From Ruminococcus sp. (GTDB taxonomy: Bacteria > Bacillota > Clostridia > Oscillospirales > Acutalibacteraceae), in the NCBI GenBank assembly GCA_017410265.1, contig JAFQRC010000003.1, forward strand, positions 124,001 to 188,000: DNA of 64,000 nucleotides, given 5' to 3'. The notes below the pieces were generated by a model that was not told the DNA's origin, made no database searches, and worked only from the letters and a program-made list of their open reading frames with translations. Shown in pieces: positions 52,300-61,573 of the stretch; position 1 is the stretch's first letter, and each line of letters begins with the position of its first letter. Made by a program: the position numbers and the translations under genes.

Positions 52300-54873
52300 T
52301 CAAATATTGTTAATATACCCTGCAAGATACATCTGAATTGTTGTAGCGTCAGTTATGCTGACGACTTCATCTTTTGTTGTGTCAGCGTTTTTGAGTGCTA
52401 CTCCTGAAAGCTCGCTGAGCTCTGCCAGGTGCATCTGAATAAGTGTTGCATCTATAACAGTGATTTCTCCATCAAGGTCTACATCTCCACATAGCGGTTC
52501 TGTGATTGTTACGGTTTTACTTCCTACGAATACATTTCCGCCGTTTCCTGTATTAATTGCATATACATATACAGTCTGTTCGCCTCGAAGGTCAGTTGTG
52601 ATTATTGAATCAAATCCATGATTTAGTCCGGATCCATAAACTTCCTCTATATCCTCTCTTAATGTATCTGCCTTTATCTTGTGCAACTGCCCTTCCTCTG
52701 AGCCTGCCTCTCCTCCGATATACACATGGATTTCCAGAGCTTCGTCGATGTTATCGTAATCAAACGCCCAGCCTCTCACGAATATAGCTCCGCCTTTGTT
52801 TTCTACTAAATCAAAAGTAGCTGTTGGGTTATTGAATGTTGTTTCATACGGATAGCCCGTCTCGTTCCCATAACTATCATAGGCGTAAATATGTATCGTG
52901 TATTTACCGCTCATATTATCAAAATCTGCAAGTGGGACTGTTCCTGTCGCTACGCCATTTTCTAATGCCATATCATACCAGATTGGATTTTCTGTAGCTT
53001 CACTCCATACAGCCATACTAACTTCTGCTACTTTTCTGTCATCAGCTACATCACAGGATACAGTGAAGCTGTCACCTGTACTTGATGCTATCTTTACGTT
53101 TTCTATGGTAGGTGCTACTGTATCGTCAGAAATTGTTATTGTTCTGGTTTCAAACTGTATGGTTCTGCCGTTTCCTTTATTGATAACGTAAACACAAACG
53201 TCCTGAGTCCCTTTTAGTTCTGTAGCTATATATTCGTCGAATCCATGATTTGGTCCGCATCCATGTACCGCATCAACATCTTCTCGTGGCTTGTCAGCAA
53301 AAATAGTTCTGCCTACTACTCCCTCTGCGCCGGCAGGTCCGCCTACGTATACATGAACTTCCAGTGGCTCGTCTATTGCATCTTTATCAAAAGCCCAGCC
53401 TCTGACATGAATTTTCCCGTTTACTTCTTCTACTATATCTAAGGTAGCTGTTGGTTCATTGAAGGTGGTATAAAAATCACCGTTTACTGCGTAATTTCCT
53501 GCTGAATCGTAGACATAAACATGTGTATCGTACCTTCCATTGTGTTCATCAAAGTCTGCAACTGAAATAGTACATGTTGCTACACCATTATTCACAGTAC
53601 CTTCGTACCAAATAGCGTTTTCCGGTGAATCTATCCAAGTCGGGAAATATACATTTTTCAGATAGCCGTTGTCGCTTACATTACAGCTCAAGGTATATCC
53701 GTTATTATCCGAAGAAACAATCGACACCTCTGAAACAACAGGGTTTTCTGTATCTGCTACAATGTTTACTGTCTTGTAGCCTAATAATGTGTCTTCGCAA
53801 TTACCGTTATCATCATACGCATATACATATACCGGCTGTTCTCCGGTAAGTGATGTTCCGACAACTTCATTAAATCCATGATTATCTCCACAGCCATATG
53901 CGTTGTTGACATCTGCTCTAGTTTTATCTGCTTTTATTAAAAAGGACTCTGAATTTGCTGTATCAACAGGACCACCTATATTAACCAAGATATCCAGCGA
54001 TTTTGATGTATTATCTCCATCAAACGCCCAACCTTCAACTTTAACTGAGCCAACTCCACCTGTCGCTGAATCAAAAACTCCCTGTGGTGATGAGCCGGCA
54101 GAATATCCATTAAAGCCGTAAGTTTTAACAATAGTAGGATAATCCTTATAGGCTATATCGGCATCGAAAGGACCTACGTCGTTAATGTACATTGTAGCTG
54201 AATACTGAAACATACCGTAACGTGTAGAGTATGTAGGGTGATATTTATCGTATGTATTATCATACGAATGACGAGCTACCCAACCTTCGTAGTTATCTCT
54301 CAGACCTGAAGTTGTAACCCAATCTGATTCAAGCCATTCGTGCATACTATATAATCCCGGCAAATAACCAGCTGCTTTAACTGTATCAAGAAAAGCGTAG
54401 CAAATCTCAGCCGATAACGTATCATCAAGCCCACTTTGAGAACTATTTTCATAGTCAAAGTAAATAGGATACTCAAATTTCTTACCGCGAATCCATGACA
54501 GACAATCTTCAGCGTCCGCAATAGATTCTTCAACGGTTGTCGCATAAGAATAATAGTATGTACCAACATCAAGACCGGCTTCTTTTGCCTGAGTGTAGAA
54601 CGATTCGAAACAAACATCCTTTCCGTTTGTTGTACCACATCTCAAAACAACGTAAGAATAACCAGCACTCTTGATATCATTAAAATCAACTTTGCCTTCC
54701 TGCCATCTTGAGACGTCAATACCATGAGCGTAAATCACACCGTCACCAGCCATAGCTCCGGTATAGCCGTTGTCGTAACCAGTTGCACCGCTTGTTACAA
54801 CCGAAATCTGTGCGACAGACAAAATTAAAACAAAAGTTAAAATACCAGATATAATTCTTTTGAATACACTCAT
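52300..54873 (-). CDS. GH25 lysozyme with repeat modules and dockerin
   Basis: 857 residues. Signal peptide 1-30; GH25 muramidase about 46-255 with HGIDVSRWQ and YPIYFDYEN supplying the catalytic acids; then the same three GWAFD and two GBS_Bsp-like modules and dockerin as its neighbour at 49676-52195. Cleaves the glycan of peptidoglycan, either the cell's own or that of other bacteria. A good promoter and AAAGGAG lie upstream; it is probably its own transcript. Confidence 0.9.
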   Translation of the reverse strand: MSVFKRIISGILTFVLILSVAQISVVTSGATGYDNGYTGAMAGDGVIYAHGIDVSRWQEGKVDFNDIKSAGYSYVVLRCGTTNGKDVCFESFYTQAKEAGLDVGTYYYSYATTVEESIADAEDCLSWIRGKKFEYPIYFDYENSSQSGLDDTLSAEICYAFLDTVKAAGYLPGLYSMHEWLESDWVTTSGLRDNYEGWVARHSYDNTYDKYHPTYSTRYGMFQYSATMYINDVGPFDADIAYKDYPTIVKTYGFNGYSAGSSPQGVFDSATGGVGSVKVEGWAFDGDNTSKSLDILVNIGGPVDTANSESFLIKADKTRADVNNAYGCGDNHGFNEVVGTSLTGEQPVYVYAYDDNGNCEDTLLGYKTVNIVADTENPVVSEVSIVSSDNNGYTLSCNVSDNGYLKNVYFPTWIDSPENAIWYEGTVNNGVATCTISVADFDEHNGRYDTHVYVYDSAGNYAVNGDFYTTFNEPTATLDIVEEVNGKIHVRGWAFDKDAIDEPLEVHVYVGGPAGAEGVVGRTIFADKPREDVDAVHGCGPNHGFDEYIATELKGTQDVCVYVINKGNGRTIQFETRTITISDDTVAPTIENVKIASSTGDSFTVSCDVADDRKVAEVSMAVWSEATENPIWYDMALENGVATGTVPLADFDNMSGKYTIHIYAYDSYGNETGYPYETTFNNPTATFDLVENKGGAIFVRGWAFDYDNIDEALEIHVYIGGEAGSEEGQLHKIKADTLREDIEEVYGSGLNHGFDSIITTDLRGEQTVYVYAINTGNGGNVFVGSKTVTITEPLCGDVDLDGEITVIDATLIQMHLAELSELSGVALKNADTTKDEVVSITDATTIQMYLAGYINNI
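52310..53990 (-). repeat. Paralogous module block, copy B
   Basis: The 3' two-thirds of the GH25 gene, matching copy A. Only the catalytic domains of the two genes differ fully, as if a tail cassette was copied onto a new enzyme. Confidence 0.8.
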
Positions 54874-54910
54874 AATTTAAGACTCCTTTGAAACTACTTT
54901 ATATATAAAA

Positions 54911-54939
54911 ATCATACCACTACTGTAATATAAATTCAA
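54911..54939 (-). promoter_or_regulatory. Promoter of the GH25 gene
   Basis: Minus strand TTGAAT (54939-54934), 17-base spacer, TATGAT (54916-54911). Confidence 0.65.
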
Positions 54940-54967
54940 GTATTATCTGAACAATTTTTATGTAAAT

Positions 54968-55445
54968 TCAACATCTTTTTAAACAATTAACCACATCTGG
55001 TATATCAAATTCACCATCACCGCTAACAAAGCCTAAAGTAGAGTCGAAAAGACTTTGAGTTATATGTTTTGCACAATTCTCGATCATCTGTTCTTTTTAT
55101 TGCCAATCTCATTTGTGTATGCAGCAGAAGTATCCGTTTTATCCTCTACGTAAGTATACTCATCCGAAGATGTTGGATAGTCAACAGTAACATCGTTGTT
55201 CTAAAGCAGTGAAGTTAGAAACCTCAGAACTATCCTCCGCACCTAACTGAACAGCCATAATCGTTGAAGCAATTGCTGTCCATGTCGCAAGCGGTATTGA
55301 TGTAATAAACACCGCTAATACAAGCATCAAGATATCACGCTATTTGTCAACTTTTGCTTCATAATCATTACTCATTTCATTAATAATACTAACAATTTCA
55401 CAACTATATTCACTGGCTATAACACTGTCAAGGTAATAAGCTCTG
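54968..55445 (-). pseudogene. Decayed 5' end of a second giant fibro-slime gene, with dockerin-like scrap
   Basis: The block about 55120-55445 is homologous to the promoter, signal peptide and first residues of the gene at 42539-48472. ATG at 55362 gives MKQKLTNSVIS, then a one-base deletion near 55330 creates a stop at codon 12; reading resumes in another frame (LMLVLAVFITSIPLATWTAI) and shifts again near 55200 before DVTVDYPTS...DEYTYVE. The promoter survives (TTGACA 55431-55426, TATAGT 55408-55403). At 54968-55087 a 39-codon frame contains VSGDGEFDIPDVVNCLK, like half a dockerin. Not functional as a whole. Confidence 0.82.
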
Positions 55446-55539
55446 TATGACGTTTTTAGTGAGAGCGATGATGAATTTTTTCTGAATTACAATGAGGGTA
55501 AGACGAGATATCTATCAATGAAATTATTACACCTGTTAT

Positions 55540-55597
55540 CCGCACCATCGTCGTCGCAGACTCAAAAGGTCTGCGACGATTTTTTATTTTAAAATAG
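55540..55597 (+). repeat. 58-bp direct repeat, right copy (tRNA-Leu 3' end remnant plus terminator)
   Basis: Exact copy of 41712-41769. The tRNA body is absent; only its last 8 bases (about 16 with two mismatches) are present, followed by the full terminator. Candidate right attachment site. The DNA just before it (55446-55531) matches nothing else in the window. Confidence 0.85.
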
Positions 55598-55662
55598 CCA
55601 CATGACCTGAATGTCGCTCTCATTGAATAGCGACCCCCTGTCGTTTACACCAAAGTTTTAGG

Positions 55663-55684
55663 GCGGGAGTCATTTGACTCCCGC
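55663..55684. terminator. Hairpin after the truncated dockerin gene
   Basis: 9-bp GCGGGAGTC stem, ATTT loop. The minus strand lacks a clean T-run, so termination would be weak there. Confidence 0.5.
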
Positions 55685-55706
55685 TCTTTGTGCGTTTAAT
55701 CGTTAT

Positions 55707-56618
55707 TTAGTTTCCGATTGCTAAGTAAACCTGGACATTTGTTGCATCCATGATAGATGTTGTTGAGTCAAGGTCAAAGTCAGAAAGGTCAGATGCAGTT
55801 TCAGAAAGCTCTGTCTTTCCTGCCAGTGCAAGCTGGATAGTTGTTGAGTCTAATACAGAAACTGTGTTGTCCTCATCAGCATCACCCATCTTATAGATGA
55901 CACCACCGATAGATGTTGTAGCAACGCCAGCATCTGCAGCCTCGTTGTAAACCATATGAGTTGAAGACTTAACAAAGTTTCTTACATACTCATCAGCATT
56001 TGTAAGGTCAACAGCAGTTGTACCGCTGTTGAGGTTATCAGCACCGAAATAGTATACACCATTTGCTGATACTTCAGAAAGATTGATACTTGCACGCATT
56101 GAGTAGCTGTTTGTAAACAGCAGTGCAACACTTTCGCCTTCCTTAACACTTACAGTAGCTTTGTACCAGTAGTACTTCTGTGTCTTAGTAGCGTTAGCTC
56201 CGATGTAGTCGCCATCCTTTGTCATCTTGTATTCTGTATCATTCACTTTAACTGTTGGTACATAACGTGAAGAACTGGATGACTTGAACATAACTGTGAA
56301 GTTAACATCAGGTGTAGTGTATCCGAATGAGAATTCCTGAACTTCTGATCTACCAGTAATAGATGGGTCAGCAGTTGGGAATACTACGATGTAAACTTCG
56401 CTTTCGATACCCTCTTGCAGTGTAACAGTAGCAGCATCGATGTAGTTGTGTGTACCCTGTGCTTCACCATTCACATAAACAGTGTACTTAATCTGGGAAG
56501 CATCTACTACTACACCATCAAGTGTAACATCCGCAGATGGAACAACAGTAAGCTGTGCTTCATTCTGTGTAGCTGTAAATGTAACAAATACTGCTGTAAG
56601 TGTTTGTGCAAAACATAA
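55707..56618 (-). pseudogene. 5'-truncated secreted dockerin protein gene
   Basis: The frame encodes about 300 residues ending in a dockerin (DADEDNTVSVLDS, DFDLDSTTSIMDA) after beta-rich domains. Upstream of GTG 56474 the frame stays open with convincing protein (TATQNEAQLTVVPSADVTLD, SQIKYTVYVNGEAQG) but no ATG or ribosome binding site; it runs straight into the terminator of the hemolysin III gene at 56620. Promoter and signal peptide are thus gone, cut off at a rearrangement junction. Translation from GTG 56474 would give a 255-residue cytoplasmic fragment, which is unlikely to be useful. Confidence 0.75.
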
Positions 56619-56619
56619 A

Positions 56620-56658
56620 AAGAGCAGAGAACACCCAAAAATGGTATCCTCTGCTCTT
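56620..56658 (-). terminator. Terminator of the degV-hlyIII operon
   Basis: 10-bp AAGAGCAGAG stem with 19-base loop and TTTTT on the minus strand, 30 bases past the stop at 56688. Confidence 0.85.
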
Positions 56659-56687
56659 ATTAATATTGATATTGAGTTAAAGATAAT

Positions 56688-57359
56688 TTATATGATGTAT
56701 TTAACAATAGCTACATACTGAAGCATACTGCCAATAACCACGAAGATGTGGAATACAGAATGCATATAGTGGATCTTTTTGCCGACAGCGTAAAGGACAG
56801 CACCAATAGTATATGCGATACCACCCCAGAGCAACCACCAGAAGCCGTCCATCGTTAGGCACTCGATAGTTGGTCTGAGTACAGCGACAATACACCAACC
56901 CATGCCGATGTAGCAGGTCATCGATAGCTTTGAAAACTTTTTGAGGTCAATTGCATTTAAAGTGACCGCGAGTGCTGTGAGTCCCCACTCAACACCAAAA
57001 ATTGTCCAGGCTATCGCAGGATTATGCGGACGGATAGCGCACAAAAGAATCGGTGTGTAAGTTCCGGCAATCAAAAAGTAAATATCGCAATGGTCGATAA
57101 CCTGCATCACCTTTTTTGCGGTATTGTGAGTGAGTCCGTGATAGACACTCGAAACTGTGTACATAGTAACAAGTGTCGCGCCATAAATAGAAATCGAAAC
57201 TATCTTCCAGGCATCTTTGGTCTGAGCAGCTAGAATAACACCGATAACAAGGGCCGCTACACCAAAGCCTCCACCAACAATGTGGGAAATCATATTAAAC
57301 AGCTCTTCACCTCTGGTGTAGTTAGGCAAAGCTCTGTATTTAAGCGCAGTACGAGTCAT
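56688..57359 (-). CDS. Hemolysin III family (PAQR-like) membrane protein
   Basis: 223 residues, seven membrane helices; GEELFNMISHIVGGGFG, SSVYHGLTH, DHCDIYFLIAGTYTP and the HSVFHIFVV end carry the family's His/Asp/Ser set that binds zinc in related receptors. Cytolytic activity is named from a Bacillus cereus member and is not implied here. Its ATG overlaps the degV stop by one base. Confidence 0.92.
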   Translation of the reverse strand: MTRTALKYRALPNYTRGEELFNMISHIVGGGFGVAALVIGVILAAQTKDAWKIVSISIYGATLVTMYTVSSVYHGLTHNTAKKVMQVIDHCDIYFLIAGTYTPILLCAIRPHNPAIAWTIFGVEWGLTALAVTLNAIDLKKFSKLSMTCYIGMGWCIVAVLRPTIECLTMDGFWWLLWGGIAYTIGAVLYAVGKKIHYMHSVFHIFVVIGSMLQYVAIVKYII

Positions 57360-58243
57360 CAGTCCACCCTCTTGTCGCCCCAGAAGAAGAGTGCGACTGT
57401 ACCCGGACCTGAATGGCTACCGATAACTGTACCGATGTCATTGATAAGAACATCCCCATCGATGTTTTTAAAGTTCTCTTTAACAAGGTCTGCAACAGCG
57501 GTTGCGTCATCAAAACAATCGGAATTACTCATGAAAACTTTGCCACTGTAATTCTTTCCGCCGTCAGCGTGAACCAGCATACGCTTTACTGCTTCAACAA
57601 TAACCTTCTTTTTAGTTCTGATTTTAGAGCGAGGAATAAGCTTACCATCAACAGAAACATTCATAAGCGGACAAATCTCAAACACGCCACCAATCATACC
57701 ACTCACCTTAGAAACTCTGCCACCCTTGACAAAGAATGTGAGGTCGGAAGAGAAGAACCAGTGATGCATTCTCAGCTTGTTATCTTCAATCCAATCCCTA
57801 AGCTCATCAATAGTCATACCCTCATCGCGCTTTTTAGCAAGTTCGTCCATAATAAGGCCGTAGCCTGAAGATGCAGCCAAAGAGTCAACAACATAAAGCT
57901 TTCTGTCAGGATACTGCTCTTTTAAAATCTCAGCAGCAGTACATGCTGAACGATAAGAGCCTGAGATGCCTGATGAAAGAGAAATATGAAGCACATCTTT
58001 GCCACTGTCTAAAAGTGACTTGAAATACTCTTCGTACTCACCAACACTGATCTGAGAAGTTTTTGAATCTGAACCTTTTCTGAGTCTTTCATAAAAATCA
58101 GAAAAAGCAATTGTCTGACCTAAATCGTCGGGATACTCAACACCATCAAGGTTGTAATGAAAGCAGGTGTATGAAATATTTAATTTCTCCAAATGCTCCT
58201 TTTTTAAATCAACTGTTGAACAACAACTTAAAATACAGCTCAT
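57359..58243 (-). CDS. DegV family fatty acid-binding protein
   Basis: 294 residues. Two-domain DegV fold with TSQISVGEYEEYFKSLL, HISLSSGISGSYRSA, VVDSLAASSGYGL and FVKGGRVSKVSGMIGG, which line the fatty-acid pocket. FakB members present fatty acids to FakA for phosphorylation; FakA is encoded at 7282-8940. First gene of an operon with hemolysin III; GGAGG precedes the ATG. Confidence 0.92.
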   Translation of the reverse strand: MSCILSCCSTVDLKKEHLEKLNISYTCFHYNLDGVEYPDDLGQTIAFSDFYERLRKGSDSKTSQISVGEYEEYFKSLLDSGKDVLHISLSSGISGSYRSACTAAEILKEQYPDRKLYVVDSLAASSGYGLIMDELAKKRDEGMTIDELRDWIEDNKLRMHHWFFSSDLTFFVKGGRVSKVSGMIGGVFEICPLMNVSVDGKLIPRSKIRTKKKVIVEAVKRMLVHADGGKNYSGKVFMSNSDCFDDATAVADLVKENFKNIDGDVLINDIGTVIGSHSGPGTVALFFWGDKRVD

Positions 58244-58380
58244 AATAGCCTCCTGAAAAAAATATTACAAGAGCGATTCTACAACATCATTACTGAAAAC
58301 TCAATCTATTATAAGCTTTTTGAAATCTACTTAAATTACCAAGGTAGTAGAACCGACAAATCTCGACTCTACTAAAGAAA

Positions 58381-58411
58381 AAGCCGACTCCACTGACAGT
58401 AGAATCGGCTT
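58381..58411 (-). terminator. Terminator of the HTH membrane protein gene
   Basis: Nearly complete 14-bp stem (AAGCCGACTCCACT arm, two mismatches), 3-base loop, T-run on the minus strand. Confidence 0.82.
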
Positions 58412-58417
58412 GAATAC

Positions 58418-58993
58418 TCACTTTTTCTTATTCTTTTTTATGTAAAAGCTGAGAATAATAATAATCTGTGCAGGAACACCAACGATAAATAGCTGCCACC
58501 AGTTTGATTCATAAAAAAGCAGATATATGCTAGTTATAATACCCCAGACGATACCCGAGATGATAAACATATTAAGCTTTCCGATACCCCAGATAGAATT
58601 GAATACCAAAAGCACAATAAGTGAAATAGGAACGGTGAAAACGAAAATCAGCCATGTCGGCATAGAACAAAGCCAGGTCACTACAAACGCAACAAGCGCT
58701 AAAGTCCACACTCCGATGAATGCAATAGTTGATATAACTGAACGACTATAAGTACGCGGACGCTCAATTTTTTCGTCAGGTGAATGTTCGTTTAACAGAT
58801 AATCAACCGTGACATTGAAGATAGATGCAATCTGCTTAAGCACAAAGGCATCGGGAACTCCCTCGCCTCTCTCCCACTTCGAAATAGATTTATCAGAATA
58901 GCTAAGCTTTTCGCCGAGCTCTGATTGTGTTAGTCCTGCACAAGTTCTGAGTCTGATTAAATTTTCGGCAACAGTTTTTCTGAAGTTTTCCAT
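58418..58993 (-). CDS. XRE-type HTH protein with membrane domain
   Basis: 191 residues. HTH_3 domain 8-66 (GLTQSELGEKLSYSDKSISKWERGEGVPD) joined to four membrane helices (about 85-185). Such membrane-tethered regulators are common in Clostridia; target and signal unknown. Monocistronic. Confidence 0.88.
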   Translation of the reverse strand: MENFRKTVAENLIRLRTCAGLTQSELGEKLSYSDKSISKWERGEGVPDAFVLKQIASIFNVTVDYLLNEHSPDEKIERPRTYSRSVISTIAFIGVWTLALVAFVVTWLCSMPTWLIFVFTVPISLIVLLVFNSIWGIGKLNMFIISGIVWGIITSIYLLFYESNWWQLFIVGVPAQIIIILSFYIKKNKKK

Positions 58994-59114
58994 ATGCTAC
59001 CTCATAATCTCATATTGAGCTCTTAGTATAACACAATGAGTAAAAAATTTCAACCGCACAAACACAAAAGTAAATCTGAAAAATTGTTTATGCAATAAAT
59101 CCAGCTACAAAAAA

Positions 59115-59132
59115 GGGAGGGTTACCCCTCCC
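59115..59132 (-). terminator. Terminator of the first amino-acid ABC operon
   Basis: 7-bp GGGAGGG stem, TTTTTT on the minus strand, just past the stop at 59145. Confidence 0.88.
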
Positions 59133-59144
59133 CATAATATTCTT

Positions 59145-59891
59145 TTAAATAAGCACTTTAGCTAAGAAATCTTTGAGTCGTTCTGACTGCGGATTATTGA
59201 AAATCTCGTCTGGTGTGCCCTGTTCGATGATTTTGCCCTCATCCATAAAGACAACGCGTGTGCCTACTTCCTTAGCAAATCCCATTTCGTGGGTTACAAC
59301 CGCCATAGTCATACCCTCGTTTGCGAGCTCCTTCATGACATCGAGCACCTCACCGACCATCTCAGGGTCAAGTGCAGAAGTCGGCTCATCAAAAAGCATA
59401 ACCTGAGGATTCATGCAAAGTGAACGGACTATTGCTATACGCTGTTTCTGACCACCCGAAAGCTGATTAGGATAAGCTTCTGCTCTGTCCTTGAGTCCAA
59501 CTCTGTCAAGAAGTTCAAGTGCTGTTTTCTCAGCATCCTCCTTAGAAACACCGAGAAGTTTAATCGGCGCAATAGTGAGGTTTTTCATAATCGTCATATG
59601 CGGAAACAGATTGAAGTGCTGAAACACCATACCCATTTTCTGACGATGAATGTTAATATTAACCTTCGGGTCAGTAATCTCAGTGCCATCAAAAACAATA
59701 CTTCCTGCGGTCGGATACTCAAGAAGGTTCAGAGAACGCAAAAGTGTAGACTTACCGGAACCCGACGGACCGATGATAACGATAACCTCGCCTTTGTTGA
59801 CATCAATCGAAACGCCGTCTAAAGCCTTGATTTCGCCACCCTTATAGTGCTTATAAAGGTCAGTTACCTTAACAAGTGCATTATCGCTCAT
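59145..59891 (-). CDS. Polar amino-acid ABC transporter ATP-binding protein
   Basis: 248 residues, GlnQ/HisP type. Walker [11 protein letters not shown]-loop VFQHFNLF, signature LSGGQKQR, Walker [15 protein letters not shown], and HEMGFAKEV. Overlaps the permease gene by 11 bases; third gene of a binding protein-permease-ATPase operon. Confidence 0.95.
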   Translation of the reverse strand: MSDNALVKVTDLYKHYKGGEIKALDGVSIDVNKGEVIVIIGPSGSGKSTLLRSLNLLEYPTAGSIVFDGTEITDPKVNINIHRQKMGMVFQHFNLFPHMTIMKNLTIAPIKLLGVSKEDAEKTALELLDRVGLKDRAEAYPNQLSGGQKQRIAIVRSLCMNPQVMLFDEPTSALDPEMVGEVLDVMKELANEGMTMAVVTHEMGFAKEVGTRVVFMDEGKIIEQGTPDEIFNNPQSERLKDFLAKVLI

Positions 59892-60660
59892 TTTTTCTAA
59901 GCCTCCTCTCGAGAATGCTCAGAAGCTTTGTCATAATCATAACTATAACAAGGTAGATAACAGCTAAGCTGATATACGGAACATACGCCTGATATGTAAG
60001 ACTGACGATGTTCTGAGTCTGCTTAGTGACATCTCTGAGCGCAATTACTGATACAAGTGAAGTATCTTTCAGCAGTGTAATCATCTCATTGCCAAGAGCC
60101 GGGAGAATATTTTTGAACGCCTGTGGGATAATTACATACCACATAGTCTGTACATAATTAAAGCCCATTGAGCGACCTGCTTCCATCTGACCCTGGTCGA
60201 TTGACATGATACCGGAACGGGCAATCTCGGCTACATAAGCACCCGAGTTGATGCCTAAGGTCACGATACCACAGATGATACACTCAGTTTCAGTATTTGG
60301 CACCATAACTACAAAGCCCATAATAAGGAGCTGAACCATCATCGGAGTACCACGGATAATGGTGAGGTACCAGATAGAAATACGGTTGAACGCCCTTAAA
60401 ATAAAATTCGGCTTTTTTCCGACAACCGAGTCGTGTGACACACGGATAATAGCGATTATAAGACCGATGATAACACCGAGCACCAACGCTCCGATTGTAA
60501 CGATGAAAGTAATTTTGAGACCGTTGACAAAGAACATATAACGGTCCTGATAAATAAATGTCTGATAAAACTGGTAACAGAAATTCTGTATCCACTCAGG
60601 CCAGCTCTGAAACCACATCGGAGCCTGAGCTAACCAATCAGAAAAAGAAACAATACTCAT
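59881..60660 (-). CDS. Polar amino-acid ABC transporter permease
   Basis: 259 residues, about five membrane helices and the HEF-type EAA loop ([25 protein letters not shown]). The N-terminal 50 residues precede the first helix. Pairs with itself in the membrane. Preceded by a hairpin that likely lowers its expression below that of the binding protein. Confidence 0.94.
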   Translation of the reverse strand: MSIVSFSDWLAQAPMWFQSWPEWIQNFCYQFYQTFIYQDRYMFFVNGLKITFIVTIGALVLGVIIGLIIAIIRVSHDSVVGKKPNFILRAFNRISIWYLTIIRGTPMMVQLLIMGFVVMVPNTETECIICGIVTLGINSGAYVAEIARSGIMSIDQGQMEAGRSMGFNYVQTMWYVIIPQAFKNILPALGNEMITLLKDTSLVSVIALRDVTKQTQNIVSLTYQAYVPYISLAVIYLVIVMIMTKLLSILERRLRKNER

Positions 60661-60684
60661 ATATTTCCTCTTTTAAACAGAAAT

Positions 60685-60712
60685 GATAGGGGCGGTGAAA
60701 ACCGTCCCTATC
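60685..60712 (-). terminator. Intercistronic hairpin between binding protein and permease
   Basis: 12-bp stem (GATAGGG...CGGT, one mismatch) with GAAA/TTTC loop, no long T-run, so leaky termination or mRNA end protection. Confidence 0.65.
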
Positions 60713-60734
60713 GCATAAACCTTATTGATTAAAA

Positions 60735-61496
60735 TTACTCAGCTTTGATGTACTTAGCAATAATAGCGTCGATTGTGCCATCAGCTGTGAGCTCTTCCAT
60801 AGCAGCATTTACTTTTGCTGTAAGCTCTGTGTTCTCTTTAGAGATAGCAGCTGCGTAATCTTCAACAGCGTACTCTGTATCAAGAATCTTGAGACCGTCG
60901 TTTGCAGTAACGAAAGACTTAGCAGGCTCGTTATCGATAACAACGCAATCAACCTGACCATTCTGTAAAGCAGCAACAGCTAAAGCACCGTTTGCAAACT
61001 GCTTAACATTATCCTGACCAAATTCGTCTGTACAGTAGATATCACCTGTTGTACCAGCCTGAACACCGATTGTTTTGCCAGCTAAATCATCAACAGAAGC
61101 GATTTCTGAATCGTTTGGAACGATGATAACCTGAATACCTGTAGCGTATGTAATAGAGAAATCAACAGACTCTTTACGCTCGTCTGTTACTGTAAGACCA
61201 GCGAAAACGATGTCTACAGCGCCTGACTGAACAGCAGTGAGGAGTGATTCAAATTCCATATCCTTGATTGTGAGTGTCATTCCGAGCTTGTCAGCAACTG
61301 CCTGAGCGATTTCAGCATCGATACCGATGATTGTTTCGCCGTCCTCGTCATAGTACTCGTATGGAGGGAAAGTTGCGTTTGTGCCCATGATGAGCTCCTC
61401 TTTTACTTCGTCTGCAGGAGCATCGTTTGAAGCACCGCAAGCTGCGAGTGAGCAAACCATTAAAATTGCAAGGATAAGTGCAAGAAACTTTTTCAT
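60735..61496 (-). CDS. Amino-acid ABC transporter substrate-binding lipoprotein
   Basis: 253 residues. Lipobox CSLAACG (Cys20 after cleavage site), then an SBP_bac_3 fold: GTNATFPPYEYYDEDGE, GIDAEIAQAVADKLG, AGLTVTDERKESVDFS, and GVQAGTTGD. Polar amino-acid type; which amino acid cannot be read. Highest-expressed gene expected of its operon. Promoter region has a motif cluster. Confidence 0.94.
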   Translation of the reverse strand: MKKFLALILAILMVCSLAACGASNDAPADEVKEELIMGTNATFPPYEYYDEDGETIIGIDAEIAQAVADKLGMTLTIKDMEFESLLTAVQSGAVDIVFAGLTVTDERKESVDFSITYATGIQVIIVPNDSEIASVDDLAGKTIGVQAGTTGDIYCTDEFGQDNVKQFANGALAVAALQNGQVDCVVIDNEPAKSFVTANDGLKILDTEYAVEDYAAAISKENTELTAKVNAAMEELTADGTIDAIIAKYIKAE

Positions 61497-61544
61497 AATT
61501 ATTACCTCTTTTGTAAATAATATTTCAGTTTTTCAACTGGTACT

Positions 61545-61573
61545 AATATACACCAAAAGGACTAAATATGCAA
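61545..61573 (-). promoter_or_regulatory. Promoter of the first amino-acid ABC operon
   Basis: Minus strand TTGCAT (61573-61568), 17-base spacer, TATATT (61550-61545). The -35 box lies inside one arm of the AAATATGCAA inverted repeat. Confidence 0.7.

Larger units (their letters stand above)
41720..55597. mobile_element. Candidate island inserted at tRNA-Leu
   Basis: A 13.8-kb segment bounded by an intact tRNA-Leu on the left and a second copy of the tRNA 3' end plus terminator on the right. It holds only surface or secreted protein genes and a decayed gene. No integrase, relaxase or transposase was seen, so it is either a remnant that lost its recombinase, or the repeat arose by another route. 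Confidence 0.4.
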
